Origin: Microbacterium sp. SL75
GTDB lineage: Bacteria > Actinomycetota > Actinomycetes > Actinomycetales > Microbacteriaceae
Assembly: GCF_026625865.1 (NCBI RefSeq)
Contig: NZ_CP113067.1
Coordinates: 1,922,001-1,986,000 of the forward strand
Direction: 5' to 3'
DNA: 64,000 bases
Each line of letters opens with the position of its first letter. Position 1 is the first letter of the stretch. The translations under genes were made by a program, and so were the position numbers. Of the stretch, positions 52,725 to 64,000 are shown one piece after another. The notes under the pieces were generated by a model. That model did not search any database, was not told where the DNA came from, and worked only from the letters and a program-made list of their open reading frames with translations.

Positions 52725-54332
52725 ATGACCACTTCCGTCTCCGAGCCCGCGGGCTTCGCCGAGCGCTATCGCGTGATCCAGTCGCGCGACCGCCGCTTCG
52801 ACGGGCAGTTCGTCACGGCGGTGCGTTCGACGCGCATCTACTGCCGTCCGAGCTGTCCTGCGCGCACGCCGAAGGAAGAGAACGTCACCTTCTACGCCAC
52901 CTCCGCCGCGGCGCACGAGGCGGGCTATCGCGCCTGCAAGAGGTGTCTGCCCGAGGCCGCTCCCGGCTCTCCCCTGTGGGACGTCCGCCAGGACGTGGCC
53001 GCGCGGGCCATGCGCCTCATCGCCGACGGCGTCGTCGACCGCGAGGGGGTTCCGGGGCTCGCGCGGCGCCTCGGCTATTCGTCGCGGCACCTCACCCGGC
53101 TCCTCACCGCCGAGCTCGGGGCCGGGCCTCTCGCGCTCGCCCGCGCGCAGCGCGCGCACACCGCACGGGCGCTGCTGGTGGGGACCGACCTCCCCTCGGC
53201 CGACGTGGCGTTCTCCTCCGGGTTCTCGAGCATCCGTCAGTTCACCGAGACCATCGGCGAGGTGTTCGGGATGCCGCCGCGCGATCTCCGTGCGCGACGC
53301 TCCCACACCTCGGGTGTCGAGGCCGCGGCGGGCGAGATCGACCTCGCCCTGCCGGTGCGAGGGCCGATCGACACCGTCGGCCTTTTCGGGTGGATGAGGG
53401 CTCATGCGATTCCGGGCGTCGAGGAGGGCGGCGACCGCTCGTTCGCGCGTGTCGCTCGCCTCCCGGGCGGCCCGGCGTGGTTCGAGGTGCGCCTCGCCGA
53501 CGACGGTCGGCTCCGGTTGCGCGCGCGGTTGTCGGCCTTGGCCGACCTCGGCACGCTCATCGCCCGCGTTCGCCGACTGTTCGACCTCGACGCCGACCCC
53601 CTCGCGATCGACGAGGCTCTCGCCCGGCATCCCGAGCTCGCCCCCGCCGTGGCGGCGATCCCCGGTGTGCGGGTTCCCGGTGCGGTCGACGCCCACGAGA
53701 TGCTGTTGCGGGCCATGATCGGGCAGCAGATCAGCGTGGCGTCGGCCCGGACCATGCAGGGCCGGCTGACGGCCGAACTCGGCGAACCCACCGCCATCGG
53801 CCCGAGGCCGCTCGCTCTCTTCCCCACGCCGGCGGTGATCGCCGAGCACGGGCTCGAGGTCCTTCGCGGGCCCGCGGCGCGCATGCGGGCCATCGTCGAG
53901 GCGGCGGCAGCGCTGGCCGACGGCCGCCTCGAGCTCGGCGCCGGCGACGACGGCGCGGAGCAGCGCGAGCGGCTGCTGGCGATGCGAGGGATCGGCCCGT
54001 GGACAGCCGATTACGTGCGCATGCGCGTGCTCGGCGATCCCGATGTCCTGCTTCCCGGCGACGTCGCGGCCCGCGCCGGTGCGGCAGCCCTCGGGCTCCC
54101 CTCCGATCCGGCGGGCTTCACCGCGTGGTCGGAGCGATCTGCGCCCTGGCGCAGCTACGCGATGGCGCACTACTGGTATGCCGCTCCGGTGACCCAGTCC
54201 TGGCGCGCACCGGCCGAGACGGCGGCCGCAGTCGCGGCGTCCCCCACCCGTCGGCGAGCCTCGGGCATGCGCGCCGACGTCGTCCTGACCCCCTCACCCG
54301 ATTCCGTCACAGAGAGCGAGAACCCCGCATGA
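52725..54332 (+). CDS. alkA: Ada regulator fused to DNA-3-methyladenine glycosylase II (AdaA-AlkA)
   Basis: 535 aa. Residues 1-80: Ada Zn domain, with Cys40, Cys44, Cys71 and Cys74 (IYCRPSC and ACKRC); Cys40 repairs methylphosphotriesters and switches the regulator. Residues about 85-190: AraC-type HTH ([31 protein letters not shown]). Residues about 200-490: AlkA N-domain and HhH-GPD glycosylase with [16 protein letters not shown] and [13 protein letters not shown]; a catalytic Asp follows in LLPGDVA. The tail is Ala-rich. Overlaps ogt. Repair of alkylated bases and activation of the adaptive response. Confidence 0.93.
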   Translation: MTTSVSEPAGFAERYRVIQSRDRRFDGQFVTAVRSTRIYCRPSCPARTPKEENVTFYATSAAAHEAGYRACKRCLPEAAPGSPLWDVRQDVAARAMRLIADGVVDREGVPGLARRLGYSSRHLTRLLTAELGAGPLALARAQRAHTARALLVGTDLPSADVAFSSGFSSIRQFTETIGEVFGMPPRDLRARRSHTSGVEAAAGEIDLALPVRGPIDTVGLFGWMRAHAIPGVEEGGDRSFARVARLPGGPAWFEVRLADDGRLRLRARLSALADLGTLIARVRRLFDLDADPLAIDEALARHPELAPAVAAIPGVRVPGAVDAHEMLLRAMIGQQISVASARTMQGRLTAELGEPTAIGPRPLALFPTPAVIAEHGLEVLRGPAARMRAIVEAAAALADGRLELGAGDDGAEQRERLLAMRGIGPWTADYVRMRVLGDPDVLLPGDVAARAGAAALGLPSDPAGFTAWSERSAPWRSYAMAHYWYAAPVTQSWRAPAETAAAVAASPTRRRASGMRADVVLTPSPDSVTESENPA

Positions 54333-54826
54333 CCGCCGCCACCCTCCAGTTCGTCGATACCCCCGACGGTGCGTTCGCGATCCTTGCCGATGAGGTCGAC
54401 CGGGTGATCGTGTCGGGGTGGACCGATGACACCGACGCCGTTCTCGCGCGGCTCCGACCGGATCAGCGTCCAGCCGACGTCCGTCGGGGCACGACGACGG
54501 CCGCTGATGCTGTTCGTGCGTACTACGCGGGCGATATCGGTGCGATCGACTCCGTCGTCGTCTCTCAGCGGGGGACGCGCCTGCAACTGGCCGGGTGGGA
54601 GGCGCTGCGCGCCATCACCCCCGGGACGCCCCTCACCTACACGGGCTTCGCCACAGCGCTCGGGTCTCCGACGGCTGTGCGGGCGGCCGCGTCCATCTGC
54701 GCGCGGAACGCGGTAGCGCTCTTCGTTCCCTGTCATCGCGTCCTGCGCGCGGATGGATCCATGGGGGGTTTCGCATGGGGAACGCGAGTGAAGCAGAGTC
54801 TGCTGTCGCGCGAATCGGCGACCTGA
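54329..54826 (+). CDS. ogt: Methylated-DNA-protein-cysteine S-methyltransferase
   Basis: 165 aa. The methyl acceptor Cys135 is in [21 protein letters not shown], the PCHRV motif of Ogt/Ada-C proteins. Earlier landmarks are [23 protein letters not shown] (HTH region) with Arg finger. Removes O6-methyl groups from guanine. ATGA overlap with alkA makes this part of one alkylation-repair operon. Confidence 0.93.
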   Translation: MTAATLQFVDTPDGAFAILADEVDRVIVSGWTDDTDAVLARLRPDQRPADVRRGTTTAADAVRAYYAGDIGAIDSVVVSQRGTRLQLAGWEALRAITPGTPLTYTGFATALGSPTAVRAAASICARNAVALFVPCHRVLRADGSMGGFAWGTRVKQSLLSRESAT

Positions 54827-54851
54827 CCGGCGGGAATTGGGGAAGAGACTC

Positions 54852-54881
54852 TTGCTTCCAGCGTTCTCTCAGACATATTCT
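54852..54881 (+). promoter_or_regulatory. Promoter of the leader ORF/ABC exporter operon
   Basis: TTGCTT (54852-54857), 18 nt, TATTCT (54876-54881). The transcript would start near 54888, giving a 43-nt leader before the 25-codon ORF at 54931. Confidence 0.55.
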
Positions 54882-54930
54882 GGAGGGCTGCCGTCCCCCC
54901 GCGGAAGCTTCATCGAACAAGGAGGATGCC

Positions 54931-55008
54931 ATGGACCAGACCGACGCCTTCGTCGCCCCGGCCGTCGTCGCGCCCTCCGCCGTCTCACGACCCGGCCGAC
55001 GCCTCTAG
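54931..55008 (+). CDS. 25-aa leader peptide upstream of ABC exporter
   Basis: A short ORF with a near-perfect ribosome site (AAGGAGG, 5 nt before ATG). The peptide begins MDQTDAFVAPAVV and ends in SRPGRRL. It precedes the first ABC exporter gene by 114 nt, a gap that contains a small hairpin GACGA-ttt-TCGTC (55047-55060). Such leader ORFs often sense ribosome-targeting drugs or amino acids and control the transporter by attenuation; this role is inferred from position. Confidence 0.6.
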   Translation: MDQTDAFVAPAVVAPSAVSRPGRRL

Positions 55009-55122
55009 GGCTCCGCGTTCGCGTTTCGACGCACCGCTTCGCCCCGACTGACGATTTTCGTCGCGCCTCCGGCACCCCTTTCTGCGCCCGATCCCGGCGC
55101 CCGCTTCGACCCCACGAGGATC

Positions 55123-56979
55123 ATGACTCCCTCCGCTCATCCGCCCCGTCTTTCGACGCCGCGCGCGCTCGCGCGGCTTCTGCCCATCGCGCGCCCGGTA
55201 CTCCCGCGCCTCATCGCCGGTGCCGTCACCGCGCTCATCGCCAGCCTTCTGGCGCTCGCCATCCCCCTGGTGCTCGAGCAGATCGTCGCCGGCCCCATCG
55301 CCTCCCTCGACCCCACCGCCCTGGTGTGGGGTTCCCTCGCCGTGCTCGGTCTCGGCCTCGCCGAAGCCGCGATGGTGTGGCTGCGGCGCTGGTTCGTCCT
55401 CGCGCCCGCAACCAAGGTCGAGTACGACCTGCGCCAGTCGTTCTACTCGCGCCTGCAGCGCCTGCCGGTCGCCTTCCACGACCGGTGGCAGTCCGGCCAG
55501 CTGCTCTCGCGCATGATGCAGGACATCAGCATGCTCCGTCGTTGGCTGGCCTTCGGCGTCATCCTGCTCGTCGTCAACATGCTCACGATCGCCATCGGCG
55601 CCGTACTGCTGTTCCGCTGGCACTGGGTGCTCGGCGCGCTCTTCCTCGTCACCTCCGCCCCGGTGATCTACGTCGGGTTCCGGTTCGAGAAGCGCTATGG
55701 CGCGCTCACGCGGCAGAGCCAGGACCAGGCGGGCGACCTTGCCACCTCCGTGGAAGAGAGCGTTCACGGCATCCGCGTCCTCAAGGCCTTCGGCCGCGGC
55801 GCACATGCCCTGAAGAAGTTCACCCGTCAGGCAGAGTCGCTGCGCGAGACCGAGATCGACAAGGCCCGCGCGGTCGGGTGGATCTGGTTCTGGCTTGTGC
55901 TGCTTCCCGACATCGCCTTCGCGGTCTGCCTGGGCGCCGGAATCGTGCTGACCCAGCTGGGGCAGCTGCAGGTGCCCGAACTCGTCGCGTTCTTCGCGAT
56001 GGCGACCGTGCTGCGCTGGCCGATGGAATCGATCGGCTTTCTCTTCTCTTTCCTGCTCGACGCGCGGACGGCGACCGATCGCATCTTCGAGGTGTTCGAC
56101 GAGCAGAACACGATCGTCGACCCTGAGAACCCGCGCACCATCGCGCAGCCTCGCGGAGAGCTGGCGTTCGAGAGCGCCCACTTCCGTTACCAGGATGCCG
56201 CGGACGCCGAGCGCGACCTGCTCGACGGCGTCGACCTGGTGCTGCACCCGGGCGAGACCATGGCCCTCGTCGGTCTGACCGGCTCGGGCAAGACCACGCT
56301 CACGACGCTTCCCGGCCGCCTCTACGACGTCACCGGCGGTCGCGTGCTGATCGACGGTGTCGATGTGCGCGATCTCACCCTCGCGGAGCTGCGCCGGCAC
56401 GTGGGCATGGCATTCGAAGACGCCACGCTGTTCTCGCAGACCGTGCGCGACAACGTGCTGCTTGGTAGGGAGGACCTCACGCCCGGGTCCGACGAGGCCG
56501 AAGAGATCCTGCGCGAGGCGCTGCAGGTGGCCCAGGCCCACTTCGTGTACGATCTGCCCGACGGCCTCGACACCGTCATCGGGGAGGAAGGGCTCAGCCT
56601 CTCCGGTGGCCAGCGTCAGCGTCTCGCCCTTGCGCGTGCCGTCGCCGCCCGCCCGGCCGTGCTCGTTCTCGACGACCCTCTCTCGGCGCTCGACGTCGAC
56701 ACCGAGGCGCTCGTCGAGGATGCCCTTCGCGAGGTGCTCAGCGAGACGACCGCCCTGATCGTGGCCCACCGGCCCTCGACGGTCACCCTCGCCGACCGCG
56801 TCGCCCTTCTGGAGGAGGGGCGTATCACCGCAGTCGGCACGCACTCCGACCTGCTCCGGCAGAGCGACCACTACCGCTACGTGATCTCGAGCCTCGAAGA
56901 GGCTGAGCGCGAAGCGCGAACGGGGGCGATCCCCGTCATCGACGATGATTCCTTCGCCGGAAAGGAGGCGACCCGATGA
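55123..56979 (+). CDS. ABC exporter half-transporter 1 (degenerate Walker B subunit)
   Basis: 618 aa. Six helices in residues 20-310, then the nucleotide-binding domain: Walker [10 protein letters not shown] (about 384), Q-loop region, signature LSGGQRQRL, Walker [13 protein letters not shown] and H-loop AHRPSTV. The Glu after the Walker B Asp is replaced by Asp, so this site hydrolyses poorly, as in heterodimeric exporters such as TM287/288 and BmrCD. GAGGATC lies just before the ATG. The next gene overlaps by 4 nt and encodes the complementary half. Confidence 0.93.
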   Translation: MTPSAHPPRLSTPRALARLLPIARPVLPRLIAGAVTALIASLLALAIPLVLEQIVAGPIASLDPTALVWGSLAVLGLGLAEAAMVWLRRWFVLAPATKVEYDLRQSFYSRLQRLPVAFHDRWQSGQLLSRMMQDISMLRRWLAFGVILLVVNMLTIAIGAVLLFRWHWVLGALFLVTSAPVIYVGFRFEKRYGALTRQSQDQAGDLATSVEESVHGIRVLKAFGRGAHALKKFTRQAESLRETEIDKARAVGWIWFWLVLLPDIAFAVCLGAGIVLTQLGQLQVPELVAFFAMATVLRWPMESIGFLFSFLLDARTATDRIFEVFDEQNTIVDPENPRTIAQPRGELAFESAHFRYQDAADAERDLLDGVDLVLHPGETMALVGLTGSGKTTLTTLPGRLYDVTGGRVLIDGVDVRDLTLAELRRHVGMAFEDATLFSQTVRDNVLLGREDLTPGSDEAEEILREALQVAQAHFVYDLPDGLDTVIGEEGLSLSGGQRQRLALARAVAARPAVLVLDDPLSALDVDTEALVEDALREVLSETTALIVAHRPSTVTLADRVALLEEGRITAVGTHSDLLRQSDHYRYVISSLEEAEREARTGAIPVIDDDSFAGKEATR

Positions 56980-58793
56980 GCACCGCCACCGTCTCCGGGA
57001 CCAGCGGCGAGGACCGCTCCGACTACACGCGCGACGAGAGCCGCTCCATCCGCCAGCGTTCGCTGCGCCTTCTCGGTTCGCTCGTCTCGCCCCTGCGCTG
57101 GCAGCTCGTCCTCGCCGGCGCCGTGCTCGTCGTATCGACGGCGCTCCGCGTCGCCGGTCCCGCCCTCATCGCGTTCGGCATCGACAACGCCCTGCCGGCC
57201 GTCATCGAGCGATCGGATTGGATGCCGACCATCGGCGTCGTCGGCGTGTACCTGCTCGCGGGGATCGGCGGCGCCGTCCTGATCGGGTGGTACGTCGTCG
57301 TCGCTGCGCGTCTGACGCAGGCCGTCATGCTCGACCTCCGCAAGCGCATCTTCCTGCACACGCAGAAGCTCAGCCTCGAGTTCCACGAGTCGTACACGTC
57401 GGGCCGCATCATCTCGCGTCAGACGAGCGATCTCGACACCATCCGCGAGCTGCTCGACGGCGGTCTGAACGAGCTCGTCTCGGGTGTCCTCTACGGACTT
57501 TTCACCCTCGGCGCTCTGTTCCTCATCGACTGGCAGTCGGGCCTGATCCTGACCGTCATGGGCATCCCGATGTACCTGCTCATGCGGTGGTTCTACTCGC
57601 GCTCGCAGGTCATCTACCGTGAGTCGCGCGTCATCAGCGCGCAGGTGATCGTGAAGTTCGTCGAGTCCATGACCGGCATCCGCGCCGTCAAGGCGTTCCG
57701 AAAAGAACCCCGCAACGACCAGGAGTTCGGCAAGCTCGCGGCCGACTATCGCGACGTCAACATGCGCTCCATCAGACTCTTCGGAACGTTCGAGCCGGGC
57801 ATCATGGCGGTGGCGGCGGTCTCGGTGGCGGTCGTGCTGCTGTGGGGCGGTGGACGAGTGATCGCGGGGCCGCTCGAGATCGGTGTCCTCACGGCGGCGG
57901 TCCTCTACGTGCGCAACTTCTTCTCGCCGCTGCAGGAGGTCGCGTTCTTCCTGAACTCCTATCAATCCGCCACGGCTGCGCTCGAGAAGGTGTCGGGCGT
58001 ACTCGAGGAGGAGCCGACGGTTCCCGACCCGATCGACCCCGTAGACCTGTGGAGTGCCCGCGGGCACGTCCGCTTCGACGAGGTCACCTTCGGTTACACC
58101 GAGGGCCGCGTCATCCTGCCGGAGTTCACGCTCGACATCCCCGCGGGGCAGACGATCGCCCTGGTCGGGACCACCGGCGCCGGCAAGACGACGCTCGCCA
58201 AGCTCATCTCGCGCTTCTACGACCCGACGAAGGGTTCGGTGACCCTCGATGACGTCGACCTGCGTCGCCTGCACCCGAAGGATCTCCGCCGAGCGATCGT
58301 GATGGTCACACAGGAGGCGTACCTGTTCAGCGGGACGGTCGCTGACAACATCGCGCTCGGCAAGCCCGACGCCACGATGGACGAGATCCGCGCCGCCGCC
58401 CGCGCTGTGGGCGCCGACGCCTTCATCTCGAAGCTGCCCGACGGTTATGACACCGACGTGAACAAGCGCGGTGGCCGCGTCTCGGCGGGTCAGCGTCAGC
58501 TGATCTCGTTCGCGCGCGCGTTCCTCGCCGACCCGGCCGTGCTGATCCTCGACGAGGCCACCGCCTCGCTCGACATCCCCAGCGAGCGTCAGATCCAGAA
58601 CGCCCTGCAGACGCTTCTCGCTGACCGCACGGCCATCATCATCGCCCACCGCCTGTCCACGGTGGCGATCGCCGACCGCGTCCTGGTCATGGAGCACGGC
58701 CGCATCATCGAGGACGACACTCCCGACGCCCTCATCGCCGGCACGGGCAAGTTCGCCCAGCTTCACGCGGCATGGCGGGAGTCTCTGGTCTGA
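56976..58793 (+). CDS. ABC exporter half-transporter 2 (canonical Walker B subunit)
   Basis: 605 aa. Six helices in residues 35-330 and a nucleotide-binding domain: Walker [10 protein letters not shown] (about 395), signature VSAGQRQLI instead of LSGGQ, Walker [13 protein letters not shown] with the catalytic Glu, and H-loop AHRLSTV. Signature of half 1 plus Walker B of half 2 form the one competent ATP site. GGAAAGGAGG lies just upstream. Multidrug or lipid export is likely; substrate unknown. Confidence 0.93.
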   Translation: MSTATVSGTSGEDRSDYTRDESRSIRQRSLRLLGSLVSPLRWQLVLAGAVLVVSTALRVAGPALIAFGIDNALPAVIERSDWMPTIGVVGVYLLAGIGGAVLIGWYVVVAARLTQAVMLDLRKRIFLHTQKLSLEFHESYTSGRIISRQTSDLDTIRELLDGGLNELVSGVLYGLFTLGALFLIDWQSGLILTVMGIPMYLLMRWFYSRSQVIYRESRVISAQVIVKFVESMTGIRAVKAFRKEPRNDQEFGKLAADYRDVNMRSIRLFGTFEPGIMAVAAVSVAVVLLWGGGRVIAGPLEIGVLTAAVLYVRNFFSPLQEVAFFLNSYQSATAALEKVSGVLEEEPTVPDPIDPVDLWSARGHVRFDEVTFGYTEGRVILPEFTLDIPAGQTIALVGTTGAGKTTLAKLISRFYDPTKGSVTLDDVDLRRLHPKDLRRAIVMVTQEAYLFSGTVADNIALGKPDATMDEIRAAARAVGADAFISKLPDGYDTDVNKRGGRVSAGQRQLISFARAFLADPAVLILDEATASLDIPSERQIQNALQTLLADRTAIIIAHRLSTVAIADRVLVMEHGRIIEDDTPDALIAGTGKFAQLHAAWRESLV

Positions 58794-58800
58794 CTCCGCA

Positions 58801-58840
58801 CACCGGATGCCACGTTCCCTCGGGGGCGTGGCATCCGGTG
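58801..58840 (+). terminator. ABC operon terminator built from GGATGCC/GGCATCC
   Basis: CACCGGATGCCACG and CGTGGCATCCGGTG, perfect 14-bp arms around a 12-nt loop, 8 nt after the stop. Confidence 0.85.
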
Positions 58841-59031
58841 CTTCTGCCGTCTGTTCCGTCGGCTGAGCCGGCGATTCAGACGTGCTGACCGTGAGCGGAG
58901 AACCGCGCCGACATCGGATGCCGCGTCCCCGCCGATCCGATCGCGGTGCGATTCTCCGGTTCTGCGTGCCACCACCGGGGTCGCTCGCGCGGCAAGGGTG
59001 GCGCCGCGCACGAAAGCGGGTGCGACCGCCG

Positions 59032-59484
59032 TCAGACGTTCACGCGGGCGACGATCTCGCCGTACTCCGTCTCGCCGACGGGCTCGAAGCCCACGCGCTG
59101 GAAGAAGGCCTCGGGTCCGCCGACACCGGGCTCGTAGATGACGTCGACGTGATCCATTCCGCGACCGCGGGCCTCTTCGAGCACGGCGGCGATGGCGAAG
59201 CTGCCGACGCCGCGGCCCTGCTCGTCGGCGTCGACGTTGATGCGCCACAGCACGGAGCGGAAGTGCTCCTCGGGTGCTTCGGGGTCGAAGTTGGCGCTGA
59301 CGAAGCCCACGACCTCGTCGGCGTCGAGCACGACGCGCTGCCACGAGGTCTGCGGGTTGCTGACGGTCGCGGCGATGCCGTAGCTGACCGGAGCGAGGAA
59401 CTGCTCCTGCCCGGGCTTGAGCGAGAGGGTGTTCACCGCCACGATCGTGGCGGCGGACAGTTCGACGAGACGCAGGTCAGCCAT
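59032..59484 (-). CDS. GNAT family acetyltransferase
   Basis: 150 aa. VVLDADEVVGFVSANFDPEA (beta-4 region), NVDADEQGRGVGSFAIAAVLEEA with the acetyl-CoA loop QGRGVG (about residue 92), and EAFFQRVGFEPVGETEYG near the C-terminus. Substrate unknown. ATG 6 nt after TAGCCT, leaderless type. Isolated; the 190-nt gap towards the ABC operon holds no recognised feature beyond the terminator. Confidence 0.87.
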   Translation of the reverse strand: MADLRLVELSAATIVAVNTLSLKPGQEQFLAPVSYGIAATVSNPQTSWQRVVLDADEVVGFVSANFDPEAPEEHFRSVLWRINVDADEQGRGVGSFAIAAVLEEARGRGMDHVDVIYEPGVGGPEAFFQRVGFEPVGETEYGEIVARVNV

Positions 59485-59590
59485 GGGCCCAGGCTAGCGC
59501 GCCGCCACCGCGCCCCCAAGAGCTCATGCCCCCGCATGCGTCGAGGGAGCCTCCTGTCCCCTCGCTGCGCCCGCCTTCTACGCTGGGGCG

Positions 59591-60133
59591 ATGCCTGCCG
59601 CATCCCCGCCCGACCGCCCGCCTCGCGCCGAAGAGGGGCCGACCGGTCGATGGAAGATCGCTCGCGCGTGCGTCGTCCATGTGCCGCAGGAGGCGCAAGA
59701 TGCCGCCGTCGCCGCGATCCGAGAGGCGCTGCGACGCGCGCACCTGCATCCGGCTCCCGAACGCGCGAGCGCGGCGAAGACCGCGCAGACGGGCGAGAGT
59801 CTCGACGTGTGGGAACGCGGCGACGTGGTGAGCGAGGCGCTCCTCGACAACACCGGGCTGTCGTTGTTCGTCTCGCGCATCGGGCCCCTCTCGCTGAAGG
59901 CGGTGGTTGTCGTCACGTCGCGGCCCGAGGGCCGGCGGTGGCGCATCATCGTCTCGATGGTGGTCGGCAGCCAGCTCTCCGACGAGATCTCGCGGGAAGT
60001 GGACGCCGCGATCGACGCCCTCGTCGCCGGCGGTATCCGCGTCGACGGGCCCGGATGGATGCGCGTTGCGGATCTCACCCGTGACACCCTGGCGCACCCG
60101 AAGACCGCTCGAGAACACGGCATCCGCGCCTGA
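59591..60133 (+). CDS. Hypothetical protein
   Basis: 180 aa, not recognised. Residues 1-20 are Pro/Arg-rich; the core alternates strands and helices (LSLFVSRIGPLSLKAVVVVTSR, WRIIVSMVVGSQLSDEISREV) and has no hydrophobic helix long enough for a membrane. ATG 6 nt after TACGCT (59579-59584). Located between the GNAT gene and icd; no operon partner. Confidence 0.6.
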   Translation: MPAASPPDRPPRAEEGPTGRWKIARACVVHVPQEAQDAAVAAIREALRRAHLHPAPERASAAKTAQTGESLDVWERGDVVSEALLDNTGLSLFVSRIGPLSLKAVVVVTSRPEGRRWRIIVSMVVGSQLSDEISREVDAAIDALVAGGIRVDGPGWMRVADLTRDTLAHPKTAREHGIRA

Positions 60134-60172
60134 GATGCGGCTTCCCGCGGGGTGGGGATCATCCGTGAACTA

Positions 60173-60188
60173 TCTCGATATCAAGAGA
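60173..60188. promoter_or_regulatory. Near-palindromic operator upstream of icd
   Basis: TCTCGATATCAAGAGA, the exact reverse complement of 34930-34945 upstream of sucC. It covers the -35 region of a promoter with -10 TAGGCT (60205-60210). Confidence 0.6.
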
Positions 60189-60248
60189 CTTTGCCCACGT
60201 GCGATAGGCTGAAACACAACCCTGGCCGCCTCTACGGAGAGATCTGAC

Positions 60249-62468
<2,220 letters not shown>

Positions 62469-62477
62469 GCCGGAACC

Positions 62478-62514
62478 CGAAAGGGGCGGATGCCGATGGC
62501 ATCCGCCCCTTTCG
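62478..62514 (+). terminator. icd terminator built from GGATGCC/GGCATCC
   Basis: CGAAAGGGGCGGATGCC-gat-GGCATCCGCCCCTTTCG, a perfect 17-bp stem. Confidence 0.88.
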
Positions 62515-62604
62515 CGTTTACGGAGGAGACCGGACGAGAGCCCGAACAGCACTTCACGGTTGCCCACGCTCCGCGAGACGCCGGCAAGGGCCACGGAAAC
62601 GGAA

Positions 62605-62637
62605 GAGGGGGCGGATGCCGATGGCATCCACCCCCTC
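62605..62637 (-). terminator. L,D-transpeptidase terminator built from GGATGCC/GGCATCC
   Basis: GAGGGGGCGGATGCC-gat-GGCATCCACCCCCTC, a 15-bp stem with one mismatch, 12 nt beyond the stop of the minus-strand gene. Confidence 0.85.
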
Positions 62638-62649
62638 GAAGACCCGGGC

Positions 62650-64000
62650 TCAGTAGTGGACCGAGACCTCGGTACCGCGGTAGGCCCAGTCGTACAGCTC
62701 CTTGGCCTGCGGGATCGTCATGTTGATGCAGCCGTGGCTCATCGGTGTCCCGAAGTTGTTGTGCCAGTAGGTGCCGTGGAAGCCCTCGTCACCGTTGAAG
62801 TAGGCCACCCAGGGGACGTCCTTGGTGCAGTAGTCGTAGCCGGGAACGCAGCCCATGTCCTGCATCGCGGTCTTCCAGCCGATGCGGAAGTTACCGGTGT
62901 GGGTGGCGTGGTCGCCCGCGCCCGACGAGATCGTGTACGTGCGGTACACCTGGCCGTTCTGCCAGAGCGTCGTGGTCTGCGTGCTCAGGTTGACGTCGAT
63001 CCGGCGCTCGGTCTTGGTGGTGTCGAAGGCCGTCTCGGTGACGGGGAGGGCGTAACGCCCGTTGCCCTCGGCGAGCTGCTTCGCGAAGGCCGCGGCCACA
63101 CCGCTGGTGTCGCCGAGCGTGCGACCGGTCTGGCCCTCGGTGAGCGCCTTGATGACCTCTCCGCCGGTGTCGACGATCACGTCGGCGTTGACGGGGGCGC
63201 GGTCGACCGCACCGGGCAGGCCGGCGACGGCGGACTGGATCGCGGCGGCGTCGGCCGAGATGGCGAAGTCGCCCTTGCCGTCGGGGGTGACGGTGAGCCA
63301 CGATGCGGCGGTCGCGCGGTCGACGGGGACGGTGCGCTCTTCGCCGACGTAGAAGCCGGCCGAGTCGAGGATGCCGTTGAGCGTGGCCACGGCGGCGTTC
63401 GCCTCGTCGGTCGATACGGGGGCATCGACGGGGACGAGGGTGGCGTCGACGGTGGTGGCGGGCTGGCCGGCGTCGAAAGCCGACTGCAGCGCCGAGATCA
63501 CGGCGGCGACGTCGATGCCCTCTCCCGCTTCGGCGGGAGTGGTCACGTACGCCTGCGAGCCGGCGTCGTACGCGATGGTCGCGTCGACGGGGGCGCGGTA
63601 GGTGCCGGGCGCGCGGTTCTTCAGTGCGGTCGCGGCTTGGTCGGCATTCACCTGCACCTGCACCCCGGTGCCCTCGGGGAACCACGAAGCGGGCTTCCAC
63701 ATCGGGTTGTCGGAGAAGGCCTTGTCGGCGAGGGCCGCCGCGTCGACGGTCGCGCCGAGGTCGGCACCGGTGACGGTGACGGCGCCGGCGGGGGAGTCGA
63801 CGGTGACCGTGGTCTCGGCGAGGCGGTTCGAGATGGCCTGGGCCGCGGCACCGGCGGTGAGACCACCGATCTGCACACCCGCGACCGAGGCACCCGGCGC
63901 GATCAGCACGAGGGAGGCGGCGATGAGAGCCACGGCCGTTGCACCGGCGGGGATGCCGATCCACAGGCCGGAACGGTTCTTGCGCTTCGTCGGCTCGGGC
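62650..64000 (-). CDS. L,D-transpeptidase with VanW/PG-binding-type repeats (5' end beyond window)
   Basis: At least 450 aa; the frame is open to the window edge, so the N-terminus is missing. Visible order: basic KRKNRSG, one membrane helix (IPAGATAVALIAASLVLIAP), two peptidoglycan-binding-4-like domains (about 130 residues each, including NPMWKPASWFPEG), then the YkuD catalytic domain with HGTYWHNNFGTPMSHGCINM, whose Cys forms the acyl-enzyme. Extracellular, anchored; forms 3-3 peptidoglycan cross-links. The C-terminus (AYRGTEVSVHY) is complete. Confidence 0.9.
   Translation of the reverse strand, partial: PEPTKRKNRSGLWIGIPAGATAVALIAASLVLIAPGASVAGVQIGGLTAGAAAQAISNRLAETTVTVDSPAGAVTVTGADLGATVDAAALADKAFSDNPMWKPASWFPEGTGVQVQVNADQAATALKNRAPGTYRAPVDATIAYDAGSQAYVTTPAEAGEGIDVAAVISALQSAFDAGQPATTVDATLVPVDAPVSTDEANAAVATLNGILDSAGFYVGEERTVPVDRATAASWLTVTPDGKGDFAISADAAAIQSAVAGLPGAVDRAPVNADVIVDTGGEVIKALTEGQTGRTLGDTSGVAAAFAKQLAEGNGRYALPVTETAFDTTKTERRIDVNLSTQTTTLWQNGQVYRTYTISSGAGDHATHTGNFRIGWKTAMQDMGCVPGYDYCTKDVPWVAYFNGDEGFHGTYWHNNFGTPMSHGCINMTIPQAKELYDWAYRGTEVSVHY

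Noticed and set aside
58841..59031. Inverted GGAGAACCG/CGGTTCT strings near 58900-58965 as an operator
   Set aside because: The arms are imperfect and unevenly spaced, and neither neighbouring gene start lies close enough to support a regulatory call.

Overview
The window is about 70% G+C and looks like the chromosome of a high-GC actinobacterium, most likely Microbacterium or a close relative in Microbacteriaceae. This rests on codon usage, frequent GTG starts, many apparently leaderless genes, a monomeric NADP isocitrate dehydrogenase, a DUF6350/PerM gene next to purN-purH, and a HemD-winged-helix regulator of the NnaR type. No rRNA, tRNA, CRISPR array, transposase or integrase gene was recognised. 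One gene at 20.8-22.7 kb is clearly AT-richer than the rest and looks foreign.

Layout. 0-8 kb: an SseB-like protein, a DUF1684 protein, a stand-alone LigD-type polymerase, an ArsR-like regulator divergent from an MFS exporter, and an AI-2E-family membrane protein followed by an ATP-dependent DNA ligase. 8-15 kb: a lone receiver-domain protein divergent from a PAS histidine kinase, an acyl-CoA dehydrogenase, a TetR regulator, an FAD oxidoreductase with a decayed Rieske domain, a LysE exporter and several palindromic or tandem repeats. 15-20.5 kb: a nitrate-assimilation operon (narK, molybdopterin nitrate reductase, flavoprotein). 20.8-28 kb: accessory region with a DUF4365 nuclease-like gene, a decayed duplicate of a small-ORF/csp pair, a Bcr/CflA exporter with its MarR regulator, an EamA transporter with a LysR regulator, and the intact small-ORF plus Cys/Met-rich copper-storage (Csp) pair. 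28-34.8 kb: small housekeeping and hypothetical genes and a NarL-type two-component system. 35-50 kb: sucCD, a purine permease, nirB-nirD-cysG-nnaR-sirohydrochlorin chelatase, perM, purN, purH. 51-59 kb: a flavin disulfide reductase divergent from adaA-alkA and ogt, a heterodimeric ABC exporter behind a 25-codon leader ORF. 59-64 kb: a GNAT protein, a hypothetical protein, monomeric isocitrate dehydrogenase and a truncated L,D-transpeptidase.

How the parts fit. The two nitrogen clusters together give nitrate uptake, nitrate to nitrite, nitrite to ammonium, and siroheme for the nitrite reductase, with a dedicated HemD-like regulator and candidate GlnR boxes. sucC and icd, both TCA-cycle genes 25 kb apart, share a 16-base near-palindrome in their 5' regions. 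Three DNA-damage-type promoters (TGTCGGAG-N8-[T/C]ANNNT, like the PafBC/RecA-independent promoters of mycobacteria) drive the AI-2E/ligase operon, the disulfide reductase, and adaA-alkA-ogt.

Noteworthy non-coding structure: a heptamer GGATGCC/GGCATCC occurs about 120 times (about 15 expected from composition) and forms the stems of several terminators as inverted pairs, and at least three families of palindromic intergenic elements (55, 86 and 44 nt) recur within the window.
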